Positions 1-5,953 of a stretch of 36,858 bases of DNA are shown here, piece by piece (the stretch's first letter is position 1; each line of letters starts with the position of its first letter). The stretch is from a virus. Both the position numbers and the translations under genes were made by a program. The stretch is taken from positions 1 through 36,858 of IMG/VR virus record IMGVR_UViG_3300034158_000002; one strand, written 5' to 3'. The notes beneath the pieces were generated by a model. The model saw nothing but the letters and a program-made list of their open reading frames with translations. It was not told the DNA's origin and did no database searches.

Positions 1-264
1 CTGGAGGAACTGCACGCACTCGTAACTAAGTCGTACTCGACTCGTATTACTCAGGACTTGGCTGACGACATCCCTACGGATGCTGCCACCTTGTCCGGTG
101 CTGCGAAGTTCCTCAAGGACAACGCGATTACTGCCGATCCGGCAGACAAGGCCGACCTCAAGGGTCTGCAAGCTCAGCTCAAGGCCGCCGCCGAAGAACG
201 CTCTAAGCGGGCTGGTAAGGTACTAGAGCTGGTTAAGAATGACGAGAAGGAGGCACTTGGCTAA
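1..264 (+). CDS. terS: Terminase small subunit, C-terminal part (5' end outside window)
   Basis: The frame is open from base 1 and stops at 262-264, giving the last 87 residues of a gene that begins before the window. A TTG at 58 is an internal codon rather than a likely start. The visible part is helical and charged, rich in K, E and A, ending in an amphipathic helix that fits the TerL-contacting tail of a DNA-recognition subunit. The identity rests mainly on position: its stop shares one base with the start of the large terminase, the usual terS-terL arrangement in T7-like phages. No DNA-binding motif is visible because the N-terminus is missing. Confidence 0.75.
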   Translation: MEELHALVTKSYSTRITQDLADDIPTDAATLSGAAKFLKDNAITADPADKADLKGLQAQLKAAAEERSKRAGKVLELVKNDEKEALG

Positions 265-2066
265 TGGAACAAGCACTTAGATTCGCACATGCTGAGGCAG
301 TAGCGGAGAACTACCTAAACTTTGTAGACTTCGCAGTGGACGGCATGTCGTTTCTAGGCTTCCCACTAACCAAGATGCAAGCAGACATTGCAGAGTACAT
401 GCAGTATGGTGCTCGATTACGCATGGTGATGGCCCAGCGAGGGGAGGCTAAGTCCACCCTTGCAGCCCTCTATGCAGTGTGGCGCATAATCCAACGCCCT
501 ACGACTCGGGTATTGATCGTATCCGCAGGCGAAGTACAGGCGTCGGAAGTTGCGACACTGATCGTACGTATCATCACTACATGGGACATTCTGGAGTATC
601 TGCGCCCAGACAGACAAGCAGGGGACCGCTCAAGCATCTCCGCGTTCGACGTGCATTATACGCTCAAGGGTATCGACAAATCACCGTCGGTAGCCTGTGT
701 CGGGATTACGGCTAACCTCCCCGGTAAACGGGCAGACTTGCTGATCCCGGACGACATCGAATCTCCGAAGAACGCTATGACTTCGACCGAAAGGAACAAG
801 CTCAAGCATCTCTCTAAAGAGTTCTCGTCGATCTGTACGCACGGCGACATCTTGTACTTGGGCACGCCTCAGACTAAGGATAGCATCTATAACTCCCTAC
901 CGGGTCGAGGCTTCCAAGTCCGCATCTGGCCGGGACGATTCCCAACGCCAGAAGAGGTAGAGAAGTATGGAAGCCGACTGGCACCGTTCCTTGCGGAGCG
1001 CATTCAAGCCGACCCGTCCCTGCAAACAGGAGGCGGCATCGACGGAACCAGAGGCCAGCCCTCTGACCCACATCGCTACACCGAAGACGACCTCATCGAG
1101 AAAGAACTGGACAAAGGCCCTGAGGACTTTAGTCTCCAGCACATGCTCGACACCAGCCTCTCCGACGAAGCCCGCCAACAGCTGAAGCTCAGTGACCTCA
1201 TGGTCGCTAACTTCGACTACGAGTCGGTGCCTGAGATCCTCCCGTACCGTGCAGACCCGAAGTACCTAGCGCCTCTGGCTCTGGACTTCCCTGTGGCCAT
1301 GACGAGCATGTACCACCCTGTGTCAGTTGAGTGTGCCTTCGTGGCGCCCCTGCTGCGCATGATGTACATAGACCCGGCTGGCGGTGGCGCGGATGAGATG
1401 GGGTACGGCATCAGTACTGCGGTAGGCTCTTACATCCACTCGCTTGACGTGGGTGGTATTAAGGGTGGGCTCACTGAGGCGAACGGCATCAAGCTGTGCG
1501 CCCTAATGAAGAAGTACACAGTCACCATCGTGCAGGTAGAGAGCAACATGGGCCACGGCCTGTTTGAGATCAACCTGCGCGCTATGCTAGACAAGCTCAA
1601 GCTCGGCTTCGTATCTGAGACAGGCGACCACTACCCTGCTGATCCTTGGTACGGTTGTGTGGGCGTCATTGGCGAGTACAGCACAGGGCAGAAAGAGAAG
1701 CGCATCATTGACTCCGTAGTGAGTGCCATGCAACGCCACCGGGTGATCCTGCACAAGCAGGTGTTCCTGTCTGACGTCGAGTACGGTAAGCAGCACGGCG
1801 CCGATAAGCGCAACAACTACTCCCTGTTCCAGCAGATTAGCGCAATCACCACCGACAGGAACTCTCTGGCGCATGACGACCGGATTGAAGCTTGGGCTGG
1901 CAGTGTACGCTACTGGAAGGCTGTGCTAGCTGTGGATGAACACAAGGCAGCAGAGAAGCGGCGTGAGCAAGATGCTCGCACGTTCATGGACAACCCAATG
2001 GGCTACGAGGACGCACCTAAGCGCCTCAAAGGAACCCGGAACAGCATTCAACGACGGAGACGTTAG
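264..2066 (+). CDS. terL: Terminase large subunit (packaging ATPase and nuclease)
   Basis: 600 residues, close to T7 gp19 (586). It powers DNA translocation into the prohead and cuts the concatemer. The Walker A motif is QRGEAKST at about 58-65 and the Walker B is LLIPDDIE at about 158-165. The RNase H-like nuclease domain follows, with its first acidic residue in YIDPAGGG near 370, a second in VQVESN near 425 and a DDR near 534. The start ATG shares one base with the terS stop (TAATG), so translation is coupled. The C-terminus is strongly basic and ends in RRRR. The phage family is clear; the exact catalytic residues are assigned by pattern only. Confidence 0.97.
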   Translation: MEQALRFAHAEAVAENYLNFVDFAVDGMSFLGFPLTKMQADIAEYMQYGARLRMVMAQRGEAKSTLAALYAVWRIIQRPTTRVLIVSAGEVQASEVATLIVRIITTWDILEYLRPDRQAGDRSSISAFDVHYTLKGIDKSPSVACVGITANLPGKRADLLIPDDIESPKNAMTSTERNKLKHLSKEFSSICTHGDILYLGTPQTKDSIYNSLPGRGFQVRIWPGRFPTPEEVEKYGSRLAPFLAERIQADPSLQTGGGIDGTRGQPSDPHRYTEDDLIEKELDKGPEDFSLQHMLDTSLSDEARQQLKLSDLMVANFDYESVPEILPYRADPKYLAPLALDFPVAMTSMYHPVSVECAFVAPLLRMMYIDPAGGGADEMGYGISTAVGSYIHSLDVGGIKGGLTEANGIKLCALMKKYTVTIVQVESNMGHGLFEINLRAMLDKLKLGFVSETGDHYPADPWYGCVGVIGEYSTGQKEKRIIDSVVSAMQRHRVILHKQVFLSDVEYGKQHGADKRNNYSLFQQISAITTDRNSLAHDDRIEAWAGSVRYWKAVLAVDEHKAAEKRREQDARTFMDNPMGYEDAPKRLKGTRNSIQRRRR

Positions 2067-2067
2067 T

Positions 2068-2295
2068 ATGAGCCTTATGCAGCACGTGGCGGAAGACGCC
2101 GGGACTATCGGCAACAGCTCCGCCTCTGCTGCGGTAGCAGGCGTGAGCTTGGCGGGCATTGGTCTGCCTGACTGGGTAGCACTCATCTCGGGTGTGTACT
2201 TCATCATCTCGACTGTGTTCCTAGTAATGAAAGTCGCCGCTTGGCGCAAGGACAGAAATGCTAAAGCAAAGACTATTGGCGATGGGGCTGACTAG
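2068..2295 (+). CDS. Holin, probably a pinholin
   Basis: 75 residues. An Ala/Gly/Ser-rich weakly hydrophobic segment (about 19-33) is followed by a strongly hydrophobic one (about 35-56) and a basic tail (WRKDRNAKAK). This two-segment pattern with a mild first segment resembles class II holins and pinholins, which depolarise the inner membrane at lysis time. The neighbouring endolysin carries a SAR anchor, and SAR endolysins are typically paired with pinholins, as in phiKMV. ATG 2068 has GGAG about 10 bases upstream; a second in-frame ATG at 2077 could give a shorter form, as in dual-start holins. It begins one base after the terL stop and overlaps the endolysin by 38 bases. Confidence 0.85.
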   Translation: MSLMQHVAEDAGTIGNSSASAAVAGVSLAGIGLPDWVALISGVYFIISTVFLVMKVAAWRKDRNAKAKTIGDGAD

Positions 2296-2755
2296 CGCTC
2301 TCGCTGCCGGTGCCTCGTACGTCGCGCTGAAGGAGGGTGTCTCGTACACCCCGTACCTTGATGGTGGTGGTGTGCGAACGTGGTGCTACGGCCAGACCGT
2401 GGGCACTGCGAAGGCCCGCTACACCGTGCAGAAGTGCGACAGAGACCTCGTTCAGATGTATCTGGAGTACCACAAGGCCATTGAGCTGTACGTGCCTGAG
2501 AGCGCCCCTGCAAGCGTTCACGCTGCCTTCACATCCCTCGCCATCAACACCGGCAAGAGTGGTTGGGTTAACACCCGGTTCACCGTGCCTCTGGGCAAGC
2601 GGGACTGGCTGGCTGCGTGTAACGCGATTGAGGCGCCATGGAAGGGCAAGCTAGGCGTTGCCAAGGGTTACAAGGCAACGATCCAAGGGAAGCCCAGCAA
2701 GGGCCTTGAGAACCGTCGCCGCGATGATGCGGCATACTGTCGGAGTGGCTTATGA
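2258..2755 (+). CDS. SAR endolysin, GH24 (T4-type) lysozyme
   Basis: 165 residues. It cleaves the glycan strand of peptidoglycan. Residues 5-24 form a weakly hydrophobic, Ala/Gly/Ser-rich N-terminal segment without a clear signal peptidase site, typical of a signal-arrest-release anchor that holds the enzyme inactive in the membrane until depolarisation. The catalytic triad follows the T4 lysozyme spacing E-x8-D-x5-T: E26, D35, T41. Cysteines at 43 and further along could form the disulfides that regulate some SAR enzymes. The gene begins inside the holin gene in another frame, with AAGGA at 2248-2252 as ribosome site, and its stop overlaps the Rz start as ATGA. Confidence 0.93.
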   Translation: MLKQRLLAMGLTSALAAGASYVALKEGVSYTPYLDGGGVRTWCYGQTVGTAKARYTVQKCDRDLVQMYLEYHKAIELYVPESAPASVHAAFTSLAINTGKSGWVNTRFTVPLGKRDWLAACNAIEAPWKGKLGVAKGYKATIQGKPSKGLENRRRDDAAYCRSGL

Positions 2756-3066
2756 TCTGGCTTAAAGCAATGGTGCCGCTGTGGCTGCTCCTGATCGTCG
2801 CTGTGCTTGGTGTAGGTGGCACGGCTTACGCTGGGTACGCTTACACCACCACTGTGCGTGAGCAGCGCGACGTGGCCCTTGACGCTCTATATAAAGCCGA
2901 CGAGAAGACCCGGCGCATCCAGAAGCAGGTGCAGACAGCTGTGGCCTCCGCTAATGCTGCGAAAGCACAACTGAAGGGGGTGCTCGATGCGAGCCCTGAA
3001 GTTCGCGATGCTGCTACTCCTGAGCCTGTCCGTGTCAGCCTGTGCGCAACGCTCCGCTGTAAATGA
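2752..3066 (+). CDS. Rz: i-spanin (Rz-like, inner membrane)
   Basis: 104 residues. One transmembrane helix lies at about 8-30 (PLWLLLIVAVLGVGG), followed by a charged, Ala-rich periplasmic region (about 33-80) likely to form a coiled coil. This is the standard layout of the inner-membrane spanin that fuses inner and outer membranes in the last step of lysis. Its start overlaps the endolysin stop (ATGA). The o-spanin gene begins within it in the +2 frame, the classical nested Rz/Rz1 arrangement. The C-terminus has two cysteines (LCATLRCK), which may link i-spanin dimers. Confidence 0.88.
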   Translation: MIWLKAMVPLWLLLIVAVLGVGGTAYAGYAYTTTVREQRDVALDALYKADEKTRRIQKQVQTAVASANAAKAQLKGVLDASPEVRDAATPEPVRVSLCATLRCK

Positions 3067-3196
3067 CCCCGTAGCATGCGTTCATCCTTTGATCGATGCA
3101 GGCACGTACGGTGGGCTCACTCAGGGCCTACTGGATTACCACGCAGCGCTTGAGCTGTGCAACTCACTTAATGGAGTATCGCCAAATGGCAATTGA
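2987..3196 (+). CDS. Rz1: o-spanin lipoprotein (Rz1-like)
   Basis: 69 residues. A short basic N-terminus and hydrophobic stretch lead to a lipobox, LSVSAC, with the lipidated cysteine at residue 19. The mature protein would be an outer-membrane lipoprotein of about 51 residues that partners the i-spanin. The mature part contains two further cysteines and a TYGGL motif, reminiscent of the TYGDL found in many Rz1 proteins. Its first 80 bases lie inside the Rz gene in another frame; the rest extends beyond it. AAGGGGG at 2974-2980 is the ribosome site. It overlaps the next gene by 11 bases. Confidence 0.87.
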   Translation: MRALKFAMLLLLSLSVSACAQRSAVNDPVACVHPLIDAGTYGGLTQGLLDYHAALELCNSLNGVSPNGN

Positions 3197-3503
3197 ATCC
3201 CAAACCCCGGCTGTGCAACTCGACCTGCGCCAGAAGTGTGCCATCGCCTCCAAGGCTTTGCAGACCTTCGCCCAAGACGCCAGTGCCCGCACCGCAGCTC
3301 AGGCTGTGAGTATCGACGCTGCTCTTGTAGCGCTCCAGACTGCCCTCGTGGCCGCTGGTGCTGTACCTGTACTGCCGAGCACGCAGAAGACCCTGACCAG
3401 CGCTGTGAAGACTCCTGTCGGCACCGTGAGTGGCTCTGGCACCTTCGGCACTCCTACTATTGTCGGTGGTGTGATTACCGGCATCGTCCTGAGCGCTAGC
3501 TAA
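3186..3503 (+). CDS. Unknown protein with helical N-half and beta/glycine-rich C-half
   Basis: 105 residues from ATG 3186, chosen because GGAG at 3173-3176 is well placed; ATG 3171 in the same frame would add five residues. I do not recognise a family. Residues about 15-60 are Ala-rich helix, containing IDAALVALQTAL. The tail, about 75-105, is a Gly/Thr/Val-rich run (GTVSGSGTFGTPTIVGGV) that looks like beta structure of a surface or fibre protein. The helical part resembles the protein at 3743-3934, where the matching stretch is IDANLAALKVAL, so the two may be paralogues flanking the Acb2-like gene. Its stop shares a base with the next start (TAATG). A virion decoration role is possible but unproven. 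Confidence 0.75.
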   Translation: MAIESQTPAVQLDLRQKCAIASKALQTFAQDASARTAAQAVSIDAALVALQTALVAAGAVPVLPSTQKTLTSAVKTPVGTVSGSGTFGTPTIVGGVITGIVLSAS

Positions 3504-3739
3504 TGGCTAACCAACACCGCAAGATCGCTACGTACCGTGAGCTTAGCCAAGACGAGATCGACAGCATTAACTCTGTGAAGCTGATCGAGATCCGACTGGC
3601 AGCGCTATGGGACTCCCTTAGCGATGTACCGGGTGTGGACCGCCGCGACCTAGCGCTGGCCCGTGCCCACTTCGAAGATGGCTGCATCCGTGCAGTCAGG
3701 GCAGTTGCCCGACCTACCTCTCCATTCAATAAGGAATAA
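3503..3739 (+). CDS. acb2: Acb2-like anti-CBASS cyclic oligonucleotide sponge
   Basis: 78 residues. The N-terminal pattern HRKIATYRELSQDEID, followed by IN-x2-K, then VD-R at 45-47 and the C-terminal RAVARPTSPF, matches my memory of Acb2 (phage PaMx33) and T4 Vs.4, small helical proteins that assemble as hexamers and sequester cGAMP-type cyclic dinucleotides and cyclic trinucleotides. These are the alarm signals of CBASS defence. Tyr11 and Lys26 fall at the positions I recall as cGAMP contacts in PaMx33 Acb2, and Arg66 is near the trinucleotide-site arginine. The gene is coupled to its upstream neighbour by TAATG and ends three bases before the next gene. Its place behind the lysis genes suggests late expression. 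Recognition is from memory, without a database search. Confidence 0.82.
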   Translation: MANQHRKIATYRELSQDEIDSINSVKLIEIRLAALWDSLSDVPGVDRRDLALARAHFEDGCIRAVRAVARPTSPFNKE

Positions 3740-3742
3740 CCC

Positions 3743-3934
3743 ATGGCTTCTATCACTACCTCTACCGTCGCTGAAGTAGCTGCACTGCTTGACGCAACCC
3801 GTAAGGCTGCACTGGACATCCAGAAGCTAGGCCAAGGTAAGTACACCATCGCTGAGATCGGTGTAGCCCGTGCCGCTGAGATTGATGCTAACCTTGCTGC
3901 ACTGAAGGTAGCACTGGATGCTGTCGTAGCTTAA
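3743..3934 (+). CDS. Small Ala-rich helical protein, unknown
   Basis: 63 residues, start ATG 3743 preceded by AAGGAATAA. It is almost entirely predicted helix, rich in Ala, Leu, Ile and Asp, with no cysteine and no membrane segment. Its C-half (VARAAEIDANLAALKVAL) matches 10 of 18 residues of the stretch AAQAVSIDAALVALQTAL in the protein at 3186-3503, suggesting a duplication on either side of the Acb2-like gene. No function can be assigned. It could be an accessory of the neighbouring gene or a minor virion protein. Confidence 0.7.
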   Translation: MASITTSTVAEVAALLDATRKAALDIQKLGQGKYTIAEIGVARAAEIDANLAALKVALDAVVA

Positions 3935-3959
3935 GGCTAGCAGTACAACCATAGAGTGA

Positions 3960-3985
3960 TCCTCGGTGCCTTCGGGTACTGGGGA
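3960..3985 (+). other. RNA hairpin with C(UUCG)G tetraloop
   Basis: Bases 3960-3970 pair with 3975-3985 around TTCG, giving 11 pairs (three of them G-U) closed by the very stable C(UUCG)G loop. No U-run follows, so it is not a canonical intrinsic terminator. It could protect the 3' end of the lysis-operon transcript, cause pausing, or mark a processing site before the small gene at 4012. Confidence 0.55.
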
Positions 3986-4011
3986 GAGTTCTGCACGTCT
4001 GGAGTAAAGCA

Positions 4012-4176
4012 ATGCGCCACCCACATGCTGAAGAGTTAACCCGGCAGATCCATGAAGCACGTAAGGCCGGTCTGCCAGATGTAGTGTTAGCCATGCAGAA
4101 TGCTGTAGGACTTATAGCCTCCCTACAGCGTGACTCGGATGCTCTCCGTACTCTACGTGAGTTGCTCAAGGGTTAG
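4012..4176 (+). CDS. Small helical protein, unknown
   Basis: 54 residues beginning MRHPHAEELTRQIHEARKAG and ending in LRELLKG. GGAG at 4001-4004 is well placed before the ATG, which is the main support for a real gene together with an amphipathic helical composition. It lies 77 bases after the preceding gene, beyond the UUCG hairpin, and is the last convincing gene before the long noncoding stretch. No family recognised. Confidence 0.6.
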   Translation: MRHPHAEELTRQIHEARKAGLPDVVLAMQNAVGLIASLQRDSDALRTLRELLKG

Positions 4177-4522
4177 GAGTGATCCGGCTGGTTCTATGAG
4201 CACCTAAAAGTTATTTAGATTCGCGAGGGCCTTCCCGACCCGACTGCGGCCCCCACTGCCCCCATGCCTTCCTCTGCGGAGTGAACTGATGCACGATGGG
4301 TGGGGTGGGGTCATCCCTTGGCATCAGCCTAGCTAACCTCTGAACCTCAGTGATCTAGCCAGTGATTGCATTACATCACACTGGAATCCAATGCGTCAAC
4401 ACCTAATCACTACCTCAGTGCTAAGCATGGTGAGTAGTGGAGCACGTAGTGCGAGACTGCGAGCCTAGCGCCTACCATCAGCAGCATTCATGGTGGATTG
4501 CGCAGGGAGGTAGAGAGGGAGG

Positions 4523-4541
4523 AGAGGGCGCTCTGTTTCTT
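4523..4541 (+). terminator. Weak terminator-like hairpin
   Basis: AGAG (4523-4526) can pair with CTCT (4531-4534) around GGCG, followed by GTTTCTTT. The stem is only four pairs, so this is a weak candidate for ending late transcripts after the lysis region. Confidence 0.2.
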
Positions 4542-4584
4542 TATGTCTACACATACCACAGTCTAGATGGATGCCTATCTGATC

Positions 4585-4617
4585 CTGACTAGACTCTGAC
4601 TGATACCTGACTGTGCT
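4585..4617 (+). repeat. CTGACT direct repeats, three copies with 11-bp period
   Basis: CTGACT occurs at 4585, 4596 and 4607, each followed by five variable bases, so the period is exactly 11, about one helical turn. This places the motif on one face of the DNA. It recalls the short-repeat arrays next to the T7 terminal repeats, but the function here is unknown. Confidence 0.5.
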
Positions 4618-4763
4618 CTAGCCTATCCCTAGTGAGTGGTTGACTGCGTAGCAGGAGACTACGAACTCATAGCTTCACTGGATGTCGTCACATCATCACC
4701 CTGGGATTCTCTGCGATGCCTCTGTGCCTCTCTATAGAACACTGTGGAGCTTCCTTTGGATTG

Positions 4764-4781
4764 CAGAGGGTTATACCTCTG
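4764..4781. repeat. Inverted repeat CAGAGG/CCTCTG
   Basis: Six perfectly complementary bases (4764-4769 and 4776-4781) flank the six-base loop GTTATA in the noncoding region. No U-run follows. It may be a protein-binding site or a small transcript hairpin. Confidence 0.4.
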
Positions 4782-4886
4782 ATATTCCATACCATGCCTC
4801 AGGCTCTTCCCTCGGATCGGGACTCGGTATCGCTCTGCTCTACCATGTTATCCGGCTTCATTACTAAAACCCTTGTTTTGGTCACA

Positions 4887-4991
4887 ATTGGTTGTTTATT
4901 GATCAATTCGTGCCATTGGTTAATAAATGATCAGAATGAGATCCAATTGATCACTTCTTGACCAGTGATAGAGTTGATCATTATTTGATCA
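4887..4991. repeat. AT-rich array of five TGATCA palindromes
   Basis: TGATCA occurs at 4900, 4928, 4948, 4975 and 4986, mostly in the wider context TTGATCA or ATGATCA. The first two lie in a 19-base direct repeat beginning ATTGGTT (4887-4905 and 4915-4933), matching at 15 positions with a 28-base period. The surroundings are distinctly AT-rich against the GC-rich genome. The layout suggests iterons or operator sites, or a short-repeat array used in end processing. Each palindrome holds a GATC, so Dam-type methylation could matter in a host that has it. Confidence 0.6.
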
Positions 4992-5047
4992 ATGAAATAC
5001 ATGATTTAGGCTATTGCATTCGGTGAACCCTTCAGGCCTAATGGCCA

Positions 5048-5092
5048 CCTCTTCAGCGCACTTAGAGGTTAGGTGCAGCGGTACTGAAGAGG
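5048..5092. repeat. 9-bp perfect inverted repeat just upstream of the early promoters
   Basis: CCTCTTCAG (5048-5056) and CTGAAGAGG (5084-5092) are perfectly complementary. GCAC (5058-5061) and GTGC (5073-5076) form a second nested stem inside. The element ends 13 bases before the first -35 box. With no U-run it is unlikely to be a simple terminator; it may be an operator, a cruciform near the genome end, or an RNA hairpin on read-through transcripts. Confidence 0.45.
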
Positions 5093-5105
5093 GTAGAGAA
5101 AGAGG

Positions 5106-5133
5106 TTGACACTAGCCACTGACTCTGTAGAAT
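5106..5133 (+). promoter_or_regulatory. Early host sigma70 promoter 1
   Basis: The -35 box is TTGACA (5106-5111, perfect) and the -10 box is TAGAAT (5128-5133), with a 16-bp spacer. It is the first of four tandem promoters that would recruit host RNA polymerase to the early genes, like T7 A1-A3. Confidence 0.8.
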
Positions 5134-5222
5134 CGGCACCATGTTCAACGGCACAGGTTACTAGCCCTAGGGGCGGCCAGTGTAGGTAAGCGGGAAGGTC
5201 GAAAGGCTCAAAGCTTACTAGG

Positions 5223-5252
5223 TTGACAGGCAGCACAGCAACACGGTAGGAT
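5223..5252 (+). promoter_or_regulatory. Early host sigma70 promoter 2
   Basis: TTGACA (5223-5228) and TAGGAT (5247-5252) with an 18-bp spacer. Confidence 0.8.
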
Positions 5253-5303
5253 GCAACGGCAACAAGTAGTGACGCAGTAGCCAACCAGCGAAAGCAACAA
5301 GGG

Positions 5304-5332
5304 TTGACAGACTGGCAGACACTAGGTAAGAT
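5304..5332 (+). promoter_or_regulatory. Early host sigma70 promoter 3
   Basis: TTGACA (5304-5309) and TAAGAT (5327-5332) with the ideal 17-bp spacer. Probably the strongest of the four by consensus. Confidence 0.85.
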
Positions 5333-5396
5333 GCGAACCACTACCTGAGCAGATGAATGAGTAGGGTGGTAGCGAGGTAGGGCCAACCTACTGAGC

Positions 5397-5425
5397 TTGA
5401 CAGGACGCAACACTAGCTGTAGAGT
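5397..5425 (+). promoter_or_regulatory. Early host sigma70 promoter 4
   Basis: TTGACA (5397-5402) and TAGAGT (5420-5425) with a 17-bp spacer. Initiation would fall near 5432, directly before an ATG at 5433 that opens a 16-codon frame; that frame lacks a leader and is probably not translated efficiently. Confidence 0.8.
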
Positions 5426-5504
5426 ACGCAGCATGAACACAAGGTACATGCCACCGACACTGGAGGCAGACACTCCTAGCTAAGCTGGACGCAGATGCGT
5501 AAAG

Positions 5505-5699
5505 GTGGCGCTAGTGAAGACTGCAAAGGGACAAGGCAAGGCGATAGTAGCAGACGCTACTGGAGGCCGGGGTCGATCTACGACAAGCGCCCGAAGGCTA
5601 CGAGCCCAAAGACTTAAAGCGTCGTTGTTCCGCAAGCGAGTGGCAGAGTGCGGAGTTCCACCTAGGGTCCAGAATACGCCACGAAGTGACGTTACCTAG
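5505..5699 (+). CDS. Possible small basic early protein (uncertain)
   Basis: A GTG-start frame gives 64 residues, very basic (many K and R) with no recognised domain, placed directly after the four early promoters where T7-like phages carry small host-takeover proteins. A competing frame, ATG 5495 to stop 5617 (40 residues, MRKGGASEDCKGTRQGDSSR onward), overlaps it. Neither has a convincing ribosome site, so at most one is likely real and the stretch may be untranslated leader. Confidence 0.3.
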   Translation: MALVKTAKGQGKAIVADATGGRGRSTTSARRLRAQRLKASLFRKRVAECGVPPRVQNTPRSDVT

Positions 5700-5786
5700 G
5701 CGGGTATGTAGGTCAAGCGTTTACAGAGCACGTCGAGCTACCTAATAAGGCACTCCCACGACTCTCAGCCACCTACCACCTGAAGT

Positions 5787-5929
5787 CCTCAACTGAGGCA
5801 AAGACTAATGATGGTCTGCTTAGCTAAGGCGAGACGGCAGACCAGAGTAGTTTCGAGAGCGGCGCTAGCCTGCTACCAACTGCACCAGAGATGGATGCGA
5901 CGTGGGTTAGGCTGCTCTCGAAACTACTC
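5787..5929 (+). ncRNA. Candidate structured RNA: three consecutive hairpins
   Basis: A small hairpin (CCTC/GAGG, 5787-5798) is followed by an 8-bp perfect stem TGGTCTGC/GCAGACCA (5812-5819 with 5837-5844). Directly adjacent, with no base between, is a 16-bp perfect stem: GAGTAGTTTCGAGAGC (5845-5860) with its complement (5914-5929), whose 53-base interior has a further AGCCT/AGGCT pairing (5867-5871, 5909-5913). No ORF with a ribosome site fits. It lies in the early leader upstream of the gene at 5954. It could be a noncoding RNA, an RNase III processing site, or a DNA inverted repeat bound by protein. Confidence 0.5.
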
Positions 5930-5953
5930 ACCAACTGACAGTAAGGCTGTAGA

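Larger units (their letters stand above)
4177..5105. other. Long noncoding control region, probable location of genome ends
   Basis: Over 900 bases without a convincing gene on either strand; the few reading frames lack ribosome sites and run through repeats. The region separates the late lysis genes from the early promoters. In T7-like phages this is where the linear genome ends and direct terminal repeats lie. It holds a C-rich then G-rich stretch (about 4240-4310), a hairpin CCAGTG/CACTGG (4359-4384), a near-pure purine run (about 4505-4528), the CTGACT and TGATCA repeat arrays, and an inverted repeat at 5048-5092. The terminal-repeat boundaries cannot be seen from a single copy of the sequence. 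Confidence 0.55.

Noticed and set aside
4298-4310. G-rich run GGGTGGGGTGGGG as a G-quadruplex
   Set aside because: Only three G-tracts are present; a fourth is missing, so a standard three-layer quadruplex cannot form.
4682-4961. Two overlapping + strand frames of 61 and 81 residues
   Set aside because: No ribosome sites, and the longer one runs through the TGATCA repeat array; the repeats explain the sequence better.
5069-5473. 134-residue reading frame on the - strand
   Set aside because: It covers all four sigma70 promoters, has no ribosome site and runs opposite to every other gene; its hydrophobic composition is a by-product of the promoter DNA.
5845-5929. tRNA-sized hairpin considered as a tRNA gene
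   Set aside because: No T-loop GGTTCGA-type sequence, no cloverleaf and no acceptor stem; it is a simple long hairpin.
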